A program made the translations under genes and the position numbers. A stretch of 64,000 nucleotides of DNA, from assembly GCF_000337595.1 (NCBI RefSeq), contig NZ_AOIL01000067.1, positions 65,203 to 129,202 of the forward strand. The letters run 5' to 3'. The notes under the pieces were generated by a model. It saw only the letters and a program-made list of their open reading frames with translations. It had not been told where the DNA came from and ran no database searches. Shown here piece by piece: positions 8,486 to 17,586 of the stretch (position 1 is the first letter of the stretch; the number at the start of each line of letters is the position of its first letter). The DNA is from Natrialba taiwanensis DSM 12281 (GTDB taxonomy: Archaea > Halobacteriota > Halobacteria > Halobacteriales > Natrialbaceae).

Positions 8486-9909
8486 CGGCTCACCTCCGCG
8501 AGCACGGACGTTCGGGCGGCGATGACGAGCGGGTACGGAATCGCGATCAACCCGGCGACGCACGCGATGACGAGCGCGTACGGGAGGAACAGCGGATGGG
8601 TCTCTGCAACCGCTCCCGGTGCGATGGTCCCGCTCGCGACGGCGTTGAGCACATGGATGCCGACGAATCCGAGCACACCGCCGAGCAGCGCGCCACACAG
8701 CGTCAACGCCTGCGTCGAGATTGCAACGATCGCGAGCCGGCTGTGTGTCGGGAACCCGACGGATTCGAGAACGGCGAGCATCCGCCGGTCCTCGTTGACG
8801 GTCATCCCCGCCGTCGTCGCGACGAACGCCGCGCAGATCGCGACGACGACGACGAGCGCGAGCACGCTGGTCACGAACGCCAGCCCGTCGTCGAACAACA
8901 GCGATGGATCGGTGCGGTCGGGCGTCTCGACGGTCGCGTCCGGATAGGCCGCTGCAGCCCGGTCTGCGGCCGCATCGGATTCTCCCCAGACCAGCACTCG
9001 ATCCGCGAGTTCACCTTCGCTCGAACCCGAAAGCGTCTGGAGGGCGCGCAAGTGGCCGAGCGCGACGGGCGTCTCGTCGTCACCGCTCGTCTCCACGACG
9101 GCCGTGACGGTCACCGTCGGCGGTGGCGTGTCCGTTATCTCGAATTGTGAACTCGAGACGGCGAGTTCGTCGCCCGCGGTGACACCGAGACGCTCCGCGG
9201 CGGTCGTCGAGAGGACGAGTTCACGCTGTCCCGGCCCCTGCGCTGCGGTGGCGTTGGTATCGGTTGCGTTAGCGGTGTCAGCGGTGGTATCCGCATCGGA
9301 CGCCAGTTCACTCGTCGGGAGTCCGGCGACGGTGCGGGATTCCCCGTCCGGGGTGACGCCGACGAGGAGGACGGTCTGCGGGTCGGTTACGGTGCGGTTG
9401 TCGGTCGCGTTCGCTTCCGTTTCGTTCGACTCGGATACGGTCGTTCCACCTTCTCCCGCCCGTTCGAGTCGCATCGGTTCGGTGAGAACCGGCGTCGCGT
9501 GGTCGACACCCTCGGCCTCCCGGATCGATGCCGCACGCTCGTTGGCCTCGCCGAGCCGTGCTCCCTCGACGCCGTTGATGGACGAGAGCAGGTCCGTCGA
9601 TTCCGGCATCACCTGCACGTCGGCGTCGTTCTCGGTCGTCGTTCCGCCGTCCGCGAGCGCGAGCGCGACCCCGGTCACCACCACGAGCAGCGCGATCGTC
9701 AACGCAACGGCGCTGATCGTCGCGACGACCCGCCGCGAGGTCGTCTTCGTCGTCCGCTTCCACAGCCGCGTCACTGCCAGTCGGCCCAACCCAACCCAGC
9801 GAGTTCGATTCGTTCGCCGCCCGCTGAACTCGTCGGTACTTCGCTCGTCTTCGCGCTGACTCTGGCGCTCGCTGTCCGCATACGGCGGCTGCTCATCGTC
9901 AGTGTCCAT
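8482..9909 (-). CDS. ABC transporter permease, FtsX/MacB family (first)
   Basis: A 475-residue permease with an N-terminal cytoplasmic stretch rich in Asp, Gln and Arg, a helix around VVATISAVALTIALLVVVTG, a large extracellular domain that includes Thr/Asn/Asp low-complexity runs (DTTADTANATDTNAT), and three C-terminal helices with the VNEDRRMLAVLESVGFP segment. I place the start at 9909 because AGGTGG lies six bases upstream and matches the 16S rRNA 3' end; ATG 9927 is an alternative. The start lies inside the 3' end of the ATPase gene (11-base overlap), and the stop overlaps the next permease by 4 bases. Confidence 0.88.
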   Translation of the reverse strand: MDTDDEQPPYADSERQSQREDERSTDEFSGRRTNRTRWVGLGRLAVTRLWKRTTKTTSRRVVATISAVALTIALLVVVTGVALALADGGTTTENDADVQVMPESTDLLSSINGVEGARLGEANERAASIREAEGVDHATPVLTEPMRLERAGEGGTTVSESNETEANATDNRTVTDPQTVLLVGVTPDGESRTVAGLPTSELASDADTTADTANATDTNATAAQGPGQRELVLSTTAAERLGVTAGDELAVSSSQFEITDTPPPTVTVTAVVETSGDDETPVALGHLRALQTLSGSSEGELADRVLVWGESDAAADRAAAAYPDATVETPDRTDPSLLFDDGLAFVTSVLALVVVVAICAAFVATTAGMTVNEDRRMLAVLESVGFPTHSRLAIVAISTQALTLCGALLGGVLGFVGIHVLNAVASGTIAPGAVAETHPLFLPYALVIACVAGLIAIPYPLVIAARTSVLAEVSR

Positions 9910-10663
9910 CGGCGACCACCTGTCCATCGCGCAGTGTGATCACGCGGTCGGCGACGGCGAGCGTGCTCTCGTCGTGCGAGGCGAGCAGGACCGCGCGTTC
10001 GCGGCCGACATCGGTTAACAGGTCGAGAACGGCGTTACCAGTCGCTGTATCGAGTTCACCGGTCGGTTCGTCGGCGATGACGACGGTGGGGTCGGTCGCG
10101 AGGGCGCGGGCGATGGCGACGCGCTGGCGTTCGCCGCCGCTGAGTTCGGACGGCAGGTGGGTGGTTCGATCTCCGAGGCCAACCTGTGTGAGGAGTTCGG
10201 TCGCTCGCTTTCGCCGGGCGCGCTTTGGCACGCCGGTCTGGACGAGCGGGAGGGCAACGTTTGCACGTGCGGAGAGCGAGGGGAGGAGATGGAAGTGCTG
10301 GAAGACGATACCGACGTGCTGTCGGCGCACGTGGGTTCGTTTCCGGGTCGAGAGCGGCGTCAGGTCGGTCCCGATTAGTTCGACGCTGCCCGAAGTCGGA
10401 ACCAACAGGCCGGCGACGGCGTGGAGGATCGTCGACTTGCCGCTGCCACTGGGGCCTTCGAGTCCAATCGTTTCGCCGGGCTGAACGTCGATCGAAACGT
10501 CTCGAAGGGCGGTTACGGTTCGTTGCTCACCGGCTCGGAGGCGACCACCCGTCGCACCGTACTCGTGGGTGACGCCGTCAAGTCGGACGGCAGGTGTCGG
10601 CTGCCGCTCGTCCGATGGCTGTGATGCCGCCGAGGCCAGGGTTCCCAGTATACGGTGGATCAT
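9899..10663 (-). CDS. ABC transporter ATPase, LolD/MacB type
   Basis: A 254-residue ATP-binding subunit. The Walker A motif GPSGSGKST, Q-loop VFQHFHLLPSL, signature LSGGERQR, Walker B VVIADEPTGELD and the switch His in LLASHDEST are all intact. These define the LolD/MacB/YknY subgroup that works with FtsX-type permeases, and two such permeases follow immediately with overlapping ends. I chose ATG 10663 (MIHRILGTLAS); the in-frame extension to 10810 lacks family similarity. The insert between the start and the first strand (YGATGGRLRAGEQRTV) is somewhat longer than usual. Confidence 0.9.
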   Translation of the reverse strand: MIHRILGTLASAASQPSDERQPTPAVRLDGVTHEYGATGGRLRAGEQRTVTALRDVSIDVQPGETIGLEGPSGSGKSTILHAVAGLLVPTSGSVELIGTDLTPLSTRKRTHVRRQHVGIVFQHFHLLPSLSARANVALPLVQTGVPKRARRKRATELLTQVGLGDRTTHLPSELSGGERQRVAIARALATDPTVVIADEPTGELDTATGNAVLDLLTDVGRERAVLLASHDESTLAVADRVITLRDGQVVADGH

Positions 10664-11072
10664 TTGTCCAGCGCTCAACTCGTGTCGATCAACGGCCCAC
10701 CCAGGCATTGTTTCTGTCCGGCTTCCGTCTGCCACGTGGCGGTTAACGTGTCGTCGCAGCTGGCGCGGTTCGAATACCGAACTGACCGACCCAGACCGGC
10801 CGAACATCACCGCTCTCGACGGGTCTGTGCCGATTGCACGCAGCGAACGACGCTGTAGTCACTCCCAACGGCGTGAAACGTCCACGTACGGGCGAGTGTT
10901 CCGTCTCGGCGACTGTGTGGCCTGTAGAGCCTGTAGAATCTGTGGGGTCAATCCCATCCAGTGCTGACCTGCAGTTACCGCTATCGTCCCCTCTACGTGC
11001 GCTGTCGCTGCATTCGTACCAGCTCTTCGTCTCTGCCCTGCCACGCCGCCGTCGAGTTCGAGCCCGCCGTCG
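10664..11072. other. Intergenic stretch without a recognised gene
   Basis: This 409-base gap separates the rhomboid gene (upstream on the minus strand) from the ABC exporter operon. Short open frames on both strands lack plausible start context and protein-like composition. I see no clear hairpin, repeat or strong TATA box, so I can only say it should hold the end of the rhomboid transcript and the promoter of the ABC operon. Confidence 0.5.
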
Positions 11073-12935
11073 TCAGTACTCGTACCGCTCGACAGCCGCC
11101 ACCGCCACTTCGGTTCCGTCCACCCTCGCAAAGACCGTGTCACCGACCCGTTCGAACGTAACCCCACCCGCTTCCGTCGTCGCGTTCTCCGACGGCATTC
11201 CCGTCGATGCCGTTGCACCGGTCCCGATCGACTCGACGCGAAGCCCGAACTCGCCGCCGTCGGTGGTAACCGTCACGGTCCGCTGGGCCAGAATCACTTC
11301 GGCACGGGACGAGTCGGACTCATGGGCGAGCTGGCGCTCTGTTTCCGCGCCGTCTTCCCACAGCCAGATCTGGTAGACGCTCTCGTTGCCGATCGGCGTC
11401 CAGCCGGTCCGCTCGACGTGGGCCGTCTCCCGCCAGCCGGGGCCGCCGACGGTAATCGTTTCCTCGCCCGTCGCATTCAGATACTCTTTTGTCACCACTT
11501 CCTGCCAGAGATTGTACCGGTCGCTCGAGACGATCACCCCGCTCCCGGCCATGCTCGAATCGTCGATCACCGCGTCGATGCCGATCCCCGATACGAGTTC
11601 GTTCGTCGCGTTCTCGTCGTACTCGATCGTGTAGCCGCGAATATCGATCCCGGATTGCCCCGGAGCGTCGCCGTCGCCCGCGATCACGCTCGTATTCACC
11701 GGAATCGCCATCCCCGCGAGTACTGCGAGGACGAGCAGGACGACCATACCCGCCATACCCCGCCGTGTCAGTGCCGACGCCCGCTGTGAGCGTCGCCGGC
11801 GATTCCCGGTTGTGACCGCTCGAACGCGCTCGCTCTCGTCTGTCCCGGCGAGTTCAAGTGTCCGCTCGATCCGCGCGTCGGTTTCGGATTCCGTGTCGCT
11901 CGCCGAACTCGACGAGTGTGGTGTCCGCGATGCCGTCTGCGTTCCCCGGCGGCGTGCGAGCCAGCGATCGAGCCGTGCGGGGATGATCGGCCGGTCCGAG
12001 GCGGTCAGTGCGAGGGTGATGACGAGGGCGAGGACGGTGATGATCACGATGCCAGGTCCGCGAAGGAGGTAGTAGGTGTTATCCTCGCCGTACCAGTAAA
12101 TCTGCCAGAGGCCTTTGGAGAACGCCACAAGAAGGACGGCAACCCAGACGTGGAGGGGATCGGGGCGCGTGTCACGACGGGTGAGGAGGAGCATGCCGAG
12201 GACGAGCCCGATGAAGAACCCGAGCGCGTGGCCCTGGATCGCGATGCCGGCCCACGACGGTGCCGTCGGCGGACTCGGCGTTGCGGTGTAGCTGAAGATC
12301 GGTTCCTGGAGCGCTCGCCAGACCGTCAGCGCCACACCCTGGAACCCGATTGCGGCGATGAGCGTCCGAATCGGATAGTGGACGATCGCAAACCCCATGA
12401 ACGCGAAGACGACGCCGGAAAAGCCGATCACGGGACCCAGTGCGAAGAGGCTCGTGACCAGCCCGACGGCGATAACGGCGAGCGGAAACCAGACGACCGC
12501 TCGAATCCACGGTGTCCGCCACAGTGATTGTCCCGTCCCGTCCGGTCGAGTTCGCGCTCGATCGCTCGGATAGTGTCCCCAGGCGAACTCGGCGATCGGC
12601 GCAACGGCGACCGTTCCGGCCAGGTTCGAGATGAGGTGGCTCGGGCTGGCGTGGGCGAACGACGCCGTGAGCATGCCGACCGGCGAAAAGTACGACCAGG
12701 CGCGATAGGGAATCGTGACCGGTTCTGCCGGATCGGTCAGTCCGTCCTGCACGAACAGGTAGACGGCGAGGACGATGGCAATCACGATGAGAGTCCCCAA
12801 CGGGACGCCGAAGAGCAACCGGGACCGGAGGCTGTCGCACCAGCGGCGGTCGGGTTGGAGTCGGCTGACGATGCCGACCGAGAGCGCAAGCGTCGCCAGG
12901 ATGATCCCCGCAAGGGCGGCCGTGAACGGACGCAT
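11073..12935 (-). CDS. Rhomboid-family intramembrane protease with extracytoplasmic C-terminal domain
   Basis: A 620-residue membrane protein. The rhomboid core spans about residues 45-255: the SFAHASPSHLISNL loop, the catalytic serine in GFSG (Ser about 173) and the catalytic histidine in IQGHALGFFIG (His about 236) form the Ser-His dyad. Further helices run to about residue 330. A basic and Ser-rich linker (TTGNRRRRSQRAS) then leads to another single helix, MAGMVVLLVLAVLAGMAIP, and a beta-rich domain of about 195 residues that should lie outside the cell. Most haloarchaeal rhomboids lack that last part. The start at 12935 (MRPFTAALAG) begins directly with a membrane helix. Confidence 0.88.
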   Translation of the reverse strand: MRPFTAALAGIILATLALSVGIVSRLQPDRRWCDSLRSRLLFGVPLGTLIVIAIVLAVYLFVQDGLTDPAEPVTIPYRAWSYFSPVGMLTASFAHASPSHLISNLAGTVAVAPIAEFAWGHYPSDRARTRPDGTGQSLWRTPWIRAVVWFPLAVIAVGLVTSLFALGPVIGFSGVVFAFMGFAIVHYPIRTLIAAIGFQGVALTVWRALQEPIFSYTATPSPPTAPSWAGIAIQGHALGFFIGLVLGMLLLTRRDTRPDPLHVWVAVLLVAFSKGLWQIYWYGEDNTYYLLRGPGIVIITVLALVITLALTASDRPIIPARLDRWLARRRGTQTASRTPHSSSSASDTESETDARIERTLELAGTDESERVRAVTTGNRRRRSQRASALTRRGMAGMVVLLVLAVLAGMAIPVNTSVIAGDGDAPGQSGIDIRGYTIEYDENATNELVSGIGIDAVIDDSSMAGSGVIVSSDRYNLWQEVVTKEYLNATGEETITVGGPGWRETAHVERTGWTPIGNESVYQIWLWEDGAETERQLAHESDSSRAEVILAQRTVTVTTDGGEFGLRVESIGTGATASTGMPSENATTEAGGVTFERVGDTVFARVDGTEVAVAAVERYEY

Positions 12936-13074
12936 ATGCCAGTGGTTCGACCGTGACCGTATAGTGGTTACTTTCGCTCGCGCCGCTGTCACCCACAGCC
13001 GGTTGCTAGCGATACTCTCCCGACAGACGCAGGCACTGCCGTTTTACTCGAACGACAACTACCTCACACGGGTC

Positions 13075-13548
13075 ATGAGCAACACTCCATCCGACAGTCC
13101 GGCCGATCGCGGGACGAGTACCGATACTGACACCGACACGAACGCAGGCACCGCCCGCAACCGAAACGTCCTCAATACCGACGCGATGCAGTGGCTGAGC
13201 GCCCTCGTCGCCCTCGTCGGTCTGTGGCTCGTCGCCTCACCGTTCCTCCTCGAGTCCACGGACGCGGCGATCTGGAACGACACGCTCGTCGGCACTGCCA
13301 TCTTCCTCCTCGCGGGATACAACTTCTACCGGCTCACCAGAGACCGGTTAGCCAACGTCAGCCTCGCCTCGTTGGCCGCCCTCCTGGGCCTCTGGATCGC
13401 CATCTCCCCAGCCGTCATCGAGATGGGGAGCGGGACGCTCGCGACGAGTACCACCCTCTCGGGAATTGCCGTCGCAGCGCTCTCCGCTTACAGCGCCTAC
13501 GCAAACAACAACGCTGATGCACCCGAGCGCGCACGAACGCGAGCCTGA
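13075..13548 (+). CDS. SPW-repeat membrane protein
   Basis: A 157-residue protein with a Ser/Thr/Asp-rich N-terminus (residues 1-38) and four transmembrane helices arranged as two SPW repeats. Each repeat has a helix ending in a Ser-Pro followed by an aromatic or acidic residue: [21 protein letters not shown] and [21 protein letters not shown]. The family (two-helix SPW repeat) is widespread in haloarchaea and bacteria and has no established function. The N-terminal hexamer repeats (Thr-Asp) are a theme shared by several genes in this window. A T-rich run GTTTTCTTT at 13578-13586 may end the transcript. Confidence 0.82.
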   Translation: MSNTPSDSPADRGTSTDTDTDTNAGTARNRNVLNTDAMQWLSALVALVGLWLVASPFLLESTDAAIWNDTLVGTAIFLLAGYNFYRLTRDRLANVSLASLAALLGLWIAISPAVIEMGSGTLATSTTLSGIAVAALSAYSAYANNNADAPERARTRA

Positions 13549-13729
13549 CGCCATCCGTGCGCCCCACGCTCCAGCGCGTTTTCTTTCGGTCGTCTCCATG
13601 ACTCTCACCATGCCCGTCACCATCACTCCCTCAGACCGCTGTGTACTCACGGCTCCGCCTCGAGACCGCGACCAACAGCTCCCATACCGCTTCGAAAGGT
13701 ACAAGCAACTGACGGCCGGATACCCGTCT

Positions 13730-14014
13730 ATGGAACTGCGGGTCACCGAGAGCAGCGAGGACGAACTCTCCATCGAAATCGCCGGCGAGGACCACACGTT
13801 CATGAACGTCCTCAAAGGGTCACTGCTCGAACACGACGACGTAAGTGCAGCGACCTACGACGTCAACCCCGAGCAGTCGGGTGGACAAACCGAACCGATT
13901 CTAACGATCAAGACCGAAAGCGGCGTTGACCCGCTTGAGGCCCTCGAAGACGCCGCGGTCGACGTTCGCGAAAAAGCCGTTTCGTTCCGCGACGCGTTCG
14001 AAACCGCGGCCTAA
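13730..14014 (+). CDS. rpoL: RNA polymerase subunit Rpo11 (L)
   Basis: A 94-residue protein matching archaeal RpoL/Rpb11, which pairs with subunit D to nucleate polymerase assembly. The diagnostic motif is [26 protein letters not shown] split over residues 20-45 (His-Thr-Phe with Asn and Leu positions conserved), followed by [10 protein letters not shown] and a C-terminal helix. ATG 13730 gives the standard length; in-frame upstream sequence is non-coding in character. hisF and rpoL are near neighbours here, as in other haloarchaea. Confidence 0.95.
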   Translation: MELRVTESSEDELSIEIAGEDHTFMNVLKGSLLEHDDVSAATYDVNPEQSGGQTEPILTIKTESGVDPLEALEDAAVDVREKAVSFRDAFETAA

Positions 14015-14122
14015 CGTCGCCTGGAGCGGACGACTTTGCCGTTGAATTTCTCTGTCTTTCCGTCTCTCCCTTTCTGTCTCGACTCTCAGTTGACGCCTCC
14101 AACCGCGCCCCCATCGCATGCC

Positions 14123-14176
14123 GTGATTTCCAAGGTTGCCACAACCGTTGTGATTTCCAAGGCCGTCGCAACCGCA
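14123..14176. repeat. Two-copy 27-bp tandem repeat
   Basis: Two adjacent 27-base units both begin GTGATTTCCAAGG and end in a CAACC-containing part. The first unit also contains the inverted repeat GGTTG-CCA-CAACC, able to fold as a hairpin. It follows rpoL by about 110 bases, so it may act in transcript ending; function unknown. Confidence 0.7.
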
Positions 14177-14247
14177 TACCTTCCGGACGTCTCTGATGCG
14201 GCGTCGCCGATACGGCCTGCTGTACCGAGTTCCCGACCCACCCGTAG

Positions 14248-14285
14248 GACGGTTCGTGGATGCGCCGGAACTGACTTCCAGCAGT
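14248..14285 (-). repeat. Dispersed 38-bp intergenic repeat, copy A
   Basis: On the minus strand this element reads ACTGCTGGAAGTCAGTTCC, then GGCGCATCCACGA, and lies about 43 bases downstream of the zinc-ribbon gene's stop codon. It matches the element at 28124-28161 in 34 of 38 positions, in the same orientation relative to the preceding gene. A shorter relative occurs at 17505-17520. Confidence 0.75.
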
Positions 14286-14327
14286 CTATATGAAATGGCT
14301 CTGAGCGACTTTCGGGGACGAACCGCC

Positions 14328-15218
14328 TTAGCAGGCCGCGTAGGACACGTAAATCGTCCCCTCTGGACCCACGTGAAGATCGAACCCATCAGCCACCACG
14401 TCATACTCACTCGTTCCCGCTTCGAGCATGCGGACCACCTCGGTCACGTTAGCCGCGAGTTCACCCTCGCCGGTGTCGGCATCGATTGGCGTCTCGAACG
14501 GGGCGACGTGGCTGACGACCAGGTCCGTGCGACAGTCGATGTTGAACTCGTCGGGATCGGGGAGTTCGTGATCGCGGTCGCCGTCGCCGTGTTCGGTTGC
14601 GACGAGGACGCGATTGCGGTACTCGGCGTACGCCGCGAGCCCCTCGTCCGGGGTGGGGTCGTCGTCCGCTCGCGCGGCCGCGAGTTGGTCGTTCGCGCGC
14701 TCCTCGACGGCGTCCAGATTGATGCCGTTGTACTCGGTCCCGTTGCCGGGGGCATCCGGTGGCGACGGGGTGCCGACGCCGGGAAGGATCGACGGTGAGA
14801 CGATGCCGGAGGCGAATAGCAGGGCGACGATGCCGACGACGGCGATGATCGGCGTGTACGGTTTGGCGACTGCGAACCAGCTCACCGTTTCGAGGGCCTC
14901 GTCGACATCGTCGTAGGTCTGTTCGGTCCGTTCGAGGGTCGTATTCCCACAGCGCGAACAGGGCGGATTGTTTTTGACGTGGGCGCGGCCGCAGTCGGGA
15001 CACGTCCAGACATAGGTTGTGCCTGTGTCGACGGCTGTCTCGGTGCCCGTCGCCGTGTCACTACTGCTACCACTGTCACTTTCAGTGTCGGTGTCGCCCG
15101 TCTGTTCGCGCTCGTCCTGACGGACGATCGCCTTCTCGAAGGCGTTGTGTCCGCAGTTGTCGCAGGGAGGATCGTCCTCGGGATGGGGTTTGCCACACCA
15201 CGTGCACCGCCACTCCAT
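14328..15218 (-). CDS. Double zinc-ribbon membrane protein with CAP-like domain
   Basis: A 296-residue protein. Residues 1-25 hold a zinc ribbon (CTWCGKPHPEDDPPCDNCGHN) and about residues 70-95 a second one (CPDCGRAHVKNNPPCSRCGN) that looks like a duplicate. An acidic Ser/Thr linker separates them, and a single membrane helix (YTPIIAVVGIVALLFASGIV) follows. The C-terminal 130 residues, including EFNIDCRTDLVV and ending IYVSYAAC, resemble the CAP/SCP fold seen in haloarchaeal proteins, but the usual catalytic His is not evident. The ribbons would be cytoplasmic and the CAP-like part external. The start at 15218 (MEWRCTWCGK) begins right at the first ribbon. Confidence 0.78.
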   Translation of the reverse strand: MEWRCTWCGKPHPEDDPPCDNCGHNAFEKAIVRQDEREQTGDTDTESDSGSSSDTATGTETAVDTGTTYVWTCPDCGRAHVKNNPPCSRCGNTTLERTEQTYDDVDEALETVSWFAVAKPYTPIIAVVGIVALLFASGIVSPSILPGVGTPSPPDAPGNGTEYNGINLDAVEERANDQLAAARADDDPTPDEGLAAYAEYRNRVLVATEHGDGDRDHELPDPDEFNIDCRTDLVVSHVAPFETPIDADTGEGELAANVTEVVRMLEAGTSEYDVVADGFDLHVGPEGTIYVSYAAC

Positions 15219-15359
15219 TGTATAAGACGGATTCCTCCGTTCCGATAAGTGTATTGAATCTGAACGGATCGGGTACAGAAGATGGGAGGCAGAAGACGGT
15301 GGACGGCCGGTGCGTTCGAGAGTCAAAGCGGAGCTCGAACGCGAGGGCGAGAACCGAAC

Positions 15360-16175
15360 TCAGCGCCGAACCGGAACGCCGCGTTCGTCGAGATACGCCT
15401 TCGTCTCCTCGATCGAGTAGTCGCCGAAGTGAAAGATCGACGCCGCGAGGCCGGCGTCCGCGCCGGCGTCGGTGAACACGTCGTACATGTCTTCGGGACC
15501 GCCACAGCCCGAGGAAGCGATGACGGGCGTGTCGACGGCGTCGCAGACCGCTTCCGTCAGCGGCAGGTCGTAGCCGTCTTTGGTGCCGTCCTTGTCGATC
15601 GAGTTCACGAAGAGTTCGCCCGCGCCGCGGGACTCGGCCTCTGTGGCCCACTCGATCACGTCGATGCCGGTTCCCTCGCGGCCGCCTTTCTTGGTGCATT
15701 CGAACCAGCAGGATTCGCCGTCGATCTCGACGTAGTGTTCGCCGCGTTCGTCGAAGCGGCGTTTCGCGTCGACGCTGATGACGATGCACTGGTTTCCGAA
15801 CGCGCGTGCGCCCTCGGTGATGAGTTCGGGACGTTCGAGCGCGCCGGTCGTGATCGAGACCTTGTCCGCGCCGGCCCGAAGCGTCTCCTTGATGTCCTCG
15901 GTCGTCCGAATGCCGCCACCGACCGTAAGCGGGATGAAGACCTCGTCGGCGACCGCGCGGACAACGTCGAGCATCGTTTCGCGCCCCTCGGCGGAGGCGG
16001 TGATGTCGAGGAAGACGAACTCGTCGGCCCCGGATTCGTTGTACGCCTTGGCCATCTCGACGGGATCACCGGTGTATTCTAAGTCCTCGAAGTGGACGCC
16101 GGTGTAGACCGCGGGATTCCCGTCCTCGTCCAGATCGACGTCGATACACGGGATAATCCGCTTTGTCAGTGCCAT
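15360..16175 (-). CDS. hisF: Imidazole glycerol phosphate synthase cyclase subunit HisF
   Basis: The cyclase half of IGP synthase in histidine biosynthesis; with HisH it converts PRFAR and ammonia to imidazole glycerol phosphate and AICAR. The 271-residue TIM barrel shows the N-terminal [10 protein letters not shown] with the catalytic Asp, the phosphate-binding LTVGGGIRT and the second catalytic Asp in [10 protein letters not shown]. An internal segment [19 protein letters not shown] is normal for the family. hisH is not in this window. It is preceded by a short gap to the divergent small membrane-protein gene. Confidence 0.96.
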   Translation of the reverse strand: MALTKRIIPCIDVDLDEDGNPAVYTGVHFEDLEYTGDPVEMAKAYNESGADEFVFLDITASAEGRETMLDVVRAVADEVFIPLTVGGGIRTTEDIKETLRAGADKVSITTGALERPELITEGARAFGNQCIVISVDAKRRFDERGEHYVEIDGESCWFECTKKGGREGTGIDVIEWATEAESRGAGELFVNSIDKDGTKDGYDLPLTEAVCDAVDTPVIASSGCGGPEDMYDVFTDAGADAGLAASIFHFGDYSIEETKAYLDERGVPVRR

Positions 16176-16292
16176 CTCTTACCGGGTGTTGGTTCCCCGG
16201 GTAGTAAAGCCGTCTGGATCGGGCGAATGCAGCCTGCTGGCTTGCGGCTCTCGATAGCCGTCTTTAAGGACTCGAGCGCTGAACTCGTCGGT

Positions 16293-16481
16293 ATGGCAGA
16301 CGACACTGACGATGCAGCGGATCACGATTCGGGTGCAGACGTCGGTCACGACCTCGGTACCGAGCGCACGACGGCACCGATGAGCGAGTATTCCTCGCGC
16401 GCCGTCGGGATCGGATTTCTCGTTCTGATCGTCGGCACTGCTATTTCCTTCGGGATTCCGCTCGCAACCACGGGACTGTAG
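16293..16481 (+). CDS. 62-residue single-helix membrane protein (DUF7550-like)
   Basis: The N-terminus is Asp/His-rich and acidic (MADDTDDAADHDSG). It contains the stretch LGTERTTAPMSEYSSRAVG and a C-terminal membrane helix (IGFLVLIVGTAISFGIPLA). Small proteins with this layout (acidic start, ERTTAPM motif, single helix) are conserved in haloarchaea, I believe as DUF7550; their role is not known to me. Confidence 0.75.
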   Translation: MADDTDDAADHDSGADVGHDLGTERTTAPMSEYSSRAVGIGFLVLIVGTAISFGIPLATTGL

Positions 16482-16598
16482 CTGTTTCTCGTACCTGTCT
16501 CTATCTCTGTCCCTGTGCCTGTCCCTGCAACCGTAACCTCTCGGCTGTTCGTGTCCAAAACAAAGTCGTGGTCACTCGTCGAGTAAACGAACAGAGCG

Positions 16599-16823
16599 TT
16601 AAAAGACGTACTCGTCGTCGTGACCCATCATTCCGTCGTCTTCGAGGCCGGTACCGCCGGTCGTCTCCTCTTCGTCCATCGGCCCGCTGGTCTTGTAGGC
16701 TTTGATGCCCGTCGACAGGAGGTCCTCGATGGCTTCCTCGCGGTTGACGAACTCGCCTCGCTCGACCATCTGGGCGATCTGCATCTCGAGGTGTTCGGGG
16801 ATAGTGATCTCTACTTTCGGCAT
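16599..16823 (-). CDS. Ribbon-helix-helix (CopG-like) DNA-binding protein
   Basis: A 74-residue protein whose first 45 residues have the RHH pattern: a beta strand PKVEITIPEHL, helix MQIAQMVERGEF and helix NREEAIEDLLSTGI. Such proteins bind DNA as dimers through the strand. The C-terminal 25 residues are acidic and Gly/Met-rich (TGLEDDGMMGHDDEYVF). No toxin gene accompanies it, so a plain regulator is more likely than an antitoxin. Target unknown. Confidence 0.82.
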   Translation of the reverse strand: MPKVEITIPEHLEMQIAQMVERGEFVNREEAIEDLLSTGIKAYKTSGPMDEEETTGGTGLEDDGMMGHDDEYVF

Positions 16824-17021
16824 CTGATTCGGCTTTCGGTGAGGGGGTATTTAGGTTTGACGGGGACTCTACAGAACTCGGAATGCGCGTTCGTTCGGGT
16901 CCCTTTGGACTGCTCGTGTGAACTCGTCTCGAGAACGCGGACGGCGACTGTTCGGCAGAAGAGCGTGTAACGACGGATGAGCCGGTTGGACAGATCGAGT
17001 GATGTTCGGACCGGCGTCTAT

Positions 17022-17321
17022 CTAGCGGTTGCCCATCATCGAATCGAGGGCGTTCTTGATCGTCGTCCCCGGCTGCGTGATGGCGTCTAACTGCTGGCGC
17101 ATCTTGCGCTGGTTGAAGTAGCTCGCGAACGCGAGGATCGTCGGCGGCCAGAGCCCGATAAACATGCCGCGCTGACGGTCTCCGCGCAGGAAGAAGTAGT
17201 ACCACGAGAGACCGACGGACGCTGCAGCGGCGATAAATGCCGGCCCCATGGCCTGTTCACCGACCGCTTGTGCTGATTCTGTGGGCATCTCCCGTTCTGT
17301 CATCTGTTGTTTGTTCGCCAT
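17022..17321 (-). CDS. Small conserved membrane protein
   Basis: A 99-residue protein with two hydrophobic segments (GPAFIAAAASVGLSWYYFFL and MFIGLWPPTILAFASYF) separated by a basic turn RGDRQRG. The tail NQRKMRQQLDAITQPG is amphipathic. No recognised domain. It is transcribed away from the molybdopterin oxidoreductase gene and has its own start region. Confidence 0.7.
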   Translation of the reverse strand: MANKQQMTEREMPTESAQAVGEQAMGPAFIAAAASVGLSWYYFFLRGDRQRGMFIGLWPPTILAFASYFNQRKMRQQLDAITQPGTTIKNALDSMMGNR

Positions 17322-17504
17322 ACGGTAGTGGTCTCGAGGAGACCGTACTAAGCGGTGGCGAGGGTTTCGAACAGAAGGCCACGACTTGCATCCCCGAAGA
17401 CACGGTTTCGAATCGTTCCATCCGCCTCGCCGCCGTGCTAATTCGATGTTTCTTCGAGTTCGTCTCGGTTTCTCAGTTCTATCCGGCGTTCGGCTGTCCA
17501 GCTA

Positions 17505-17520
17505 GCTGGCAGACAGTTCC
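17505..17520 (+). repeat. Partial copy of the dispersed repeat
   Basis: GCTGGCAGACAGTTCC matches the core of the repeat at 28127-28142 in 15 of 16 positions, in the same orientation. The flanks do not match, so it could be a decayed copy or coincidence. Confidence 0.35.
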
Positions 17521-17586
17521 ATGAGACGACTCGAAGCCGGACCACGAGCGCCGTGGCGTCACACCTACGTCGCTCGGGACGAAAAC

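Larger units (their letters stand above)
14015..14327. other. Intergenic region with repeats
   Basis: This 313-base stretch lies between the convergent rpoL and zinc-ribbon genes. It contains a two-copy 27-base tandem repeat (14123-14176) and one copy of a dispersed 38-bp repeat (14248-14285), both listed separately. No gene is apparent. Confidence 0.6.

Noticed and set aside
10664-11072. Possible small gene between the ABC operon and the rhomboid gene
   Set aside because: Open frames on both strands lack start context, typical codon bias and any motif.
17360-17400. A GGTTTCGAAC-like sequence suggesting a tRNA T-arm
   Set aside because: No acceptor stem, D-arm or anticodon arm could be fitted around it. 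No other tRNA-like T-loop was found in the window.
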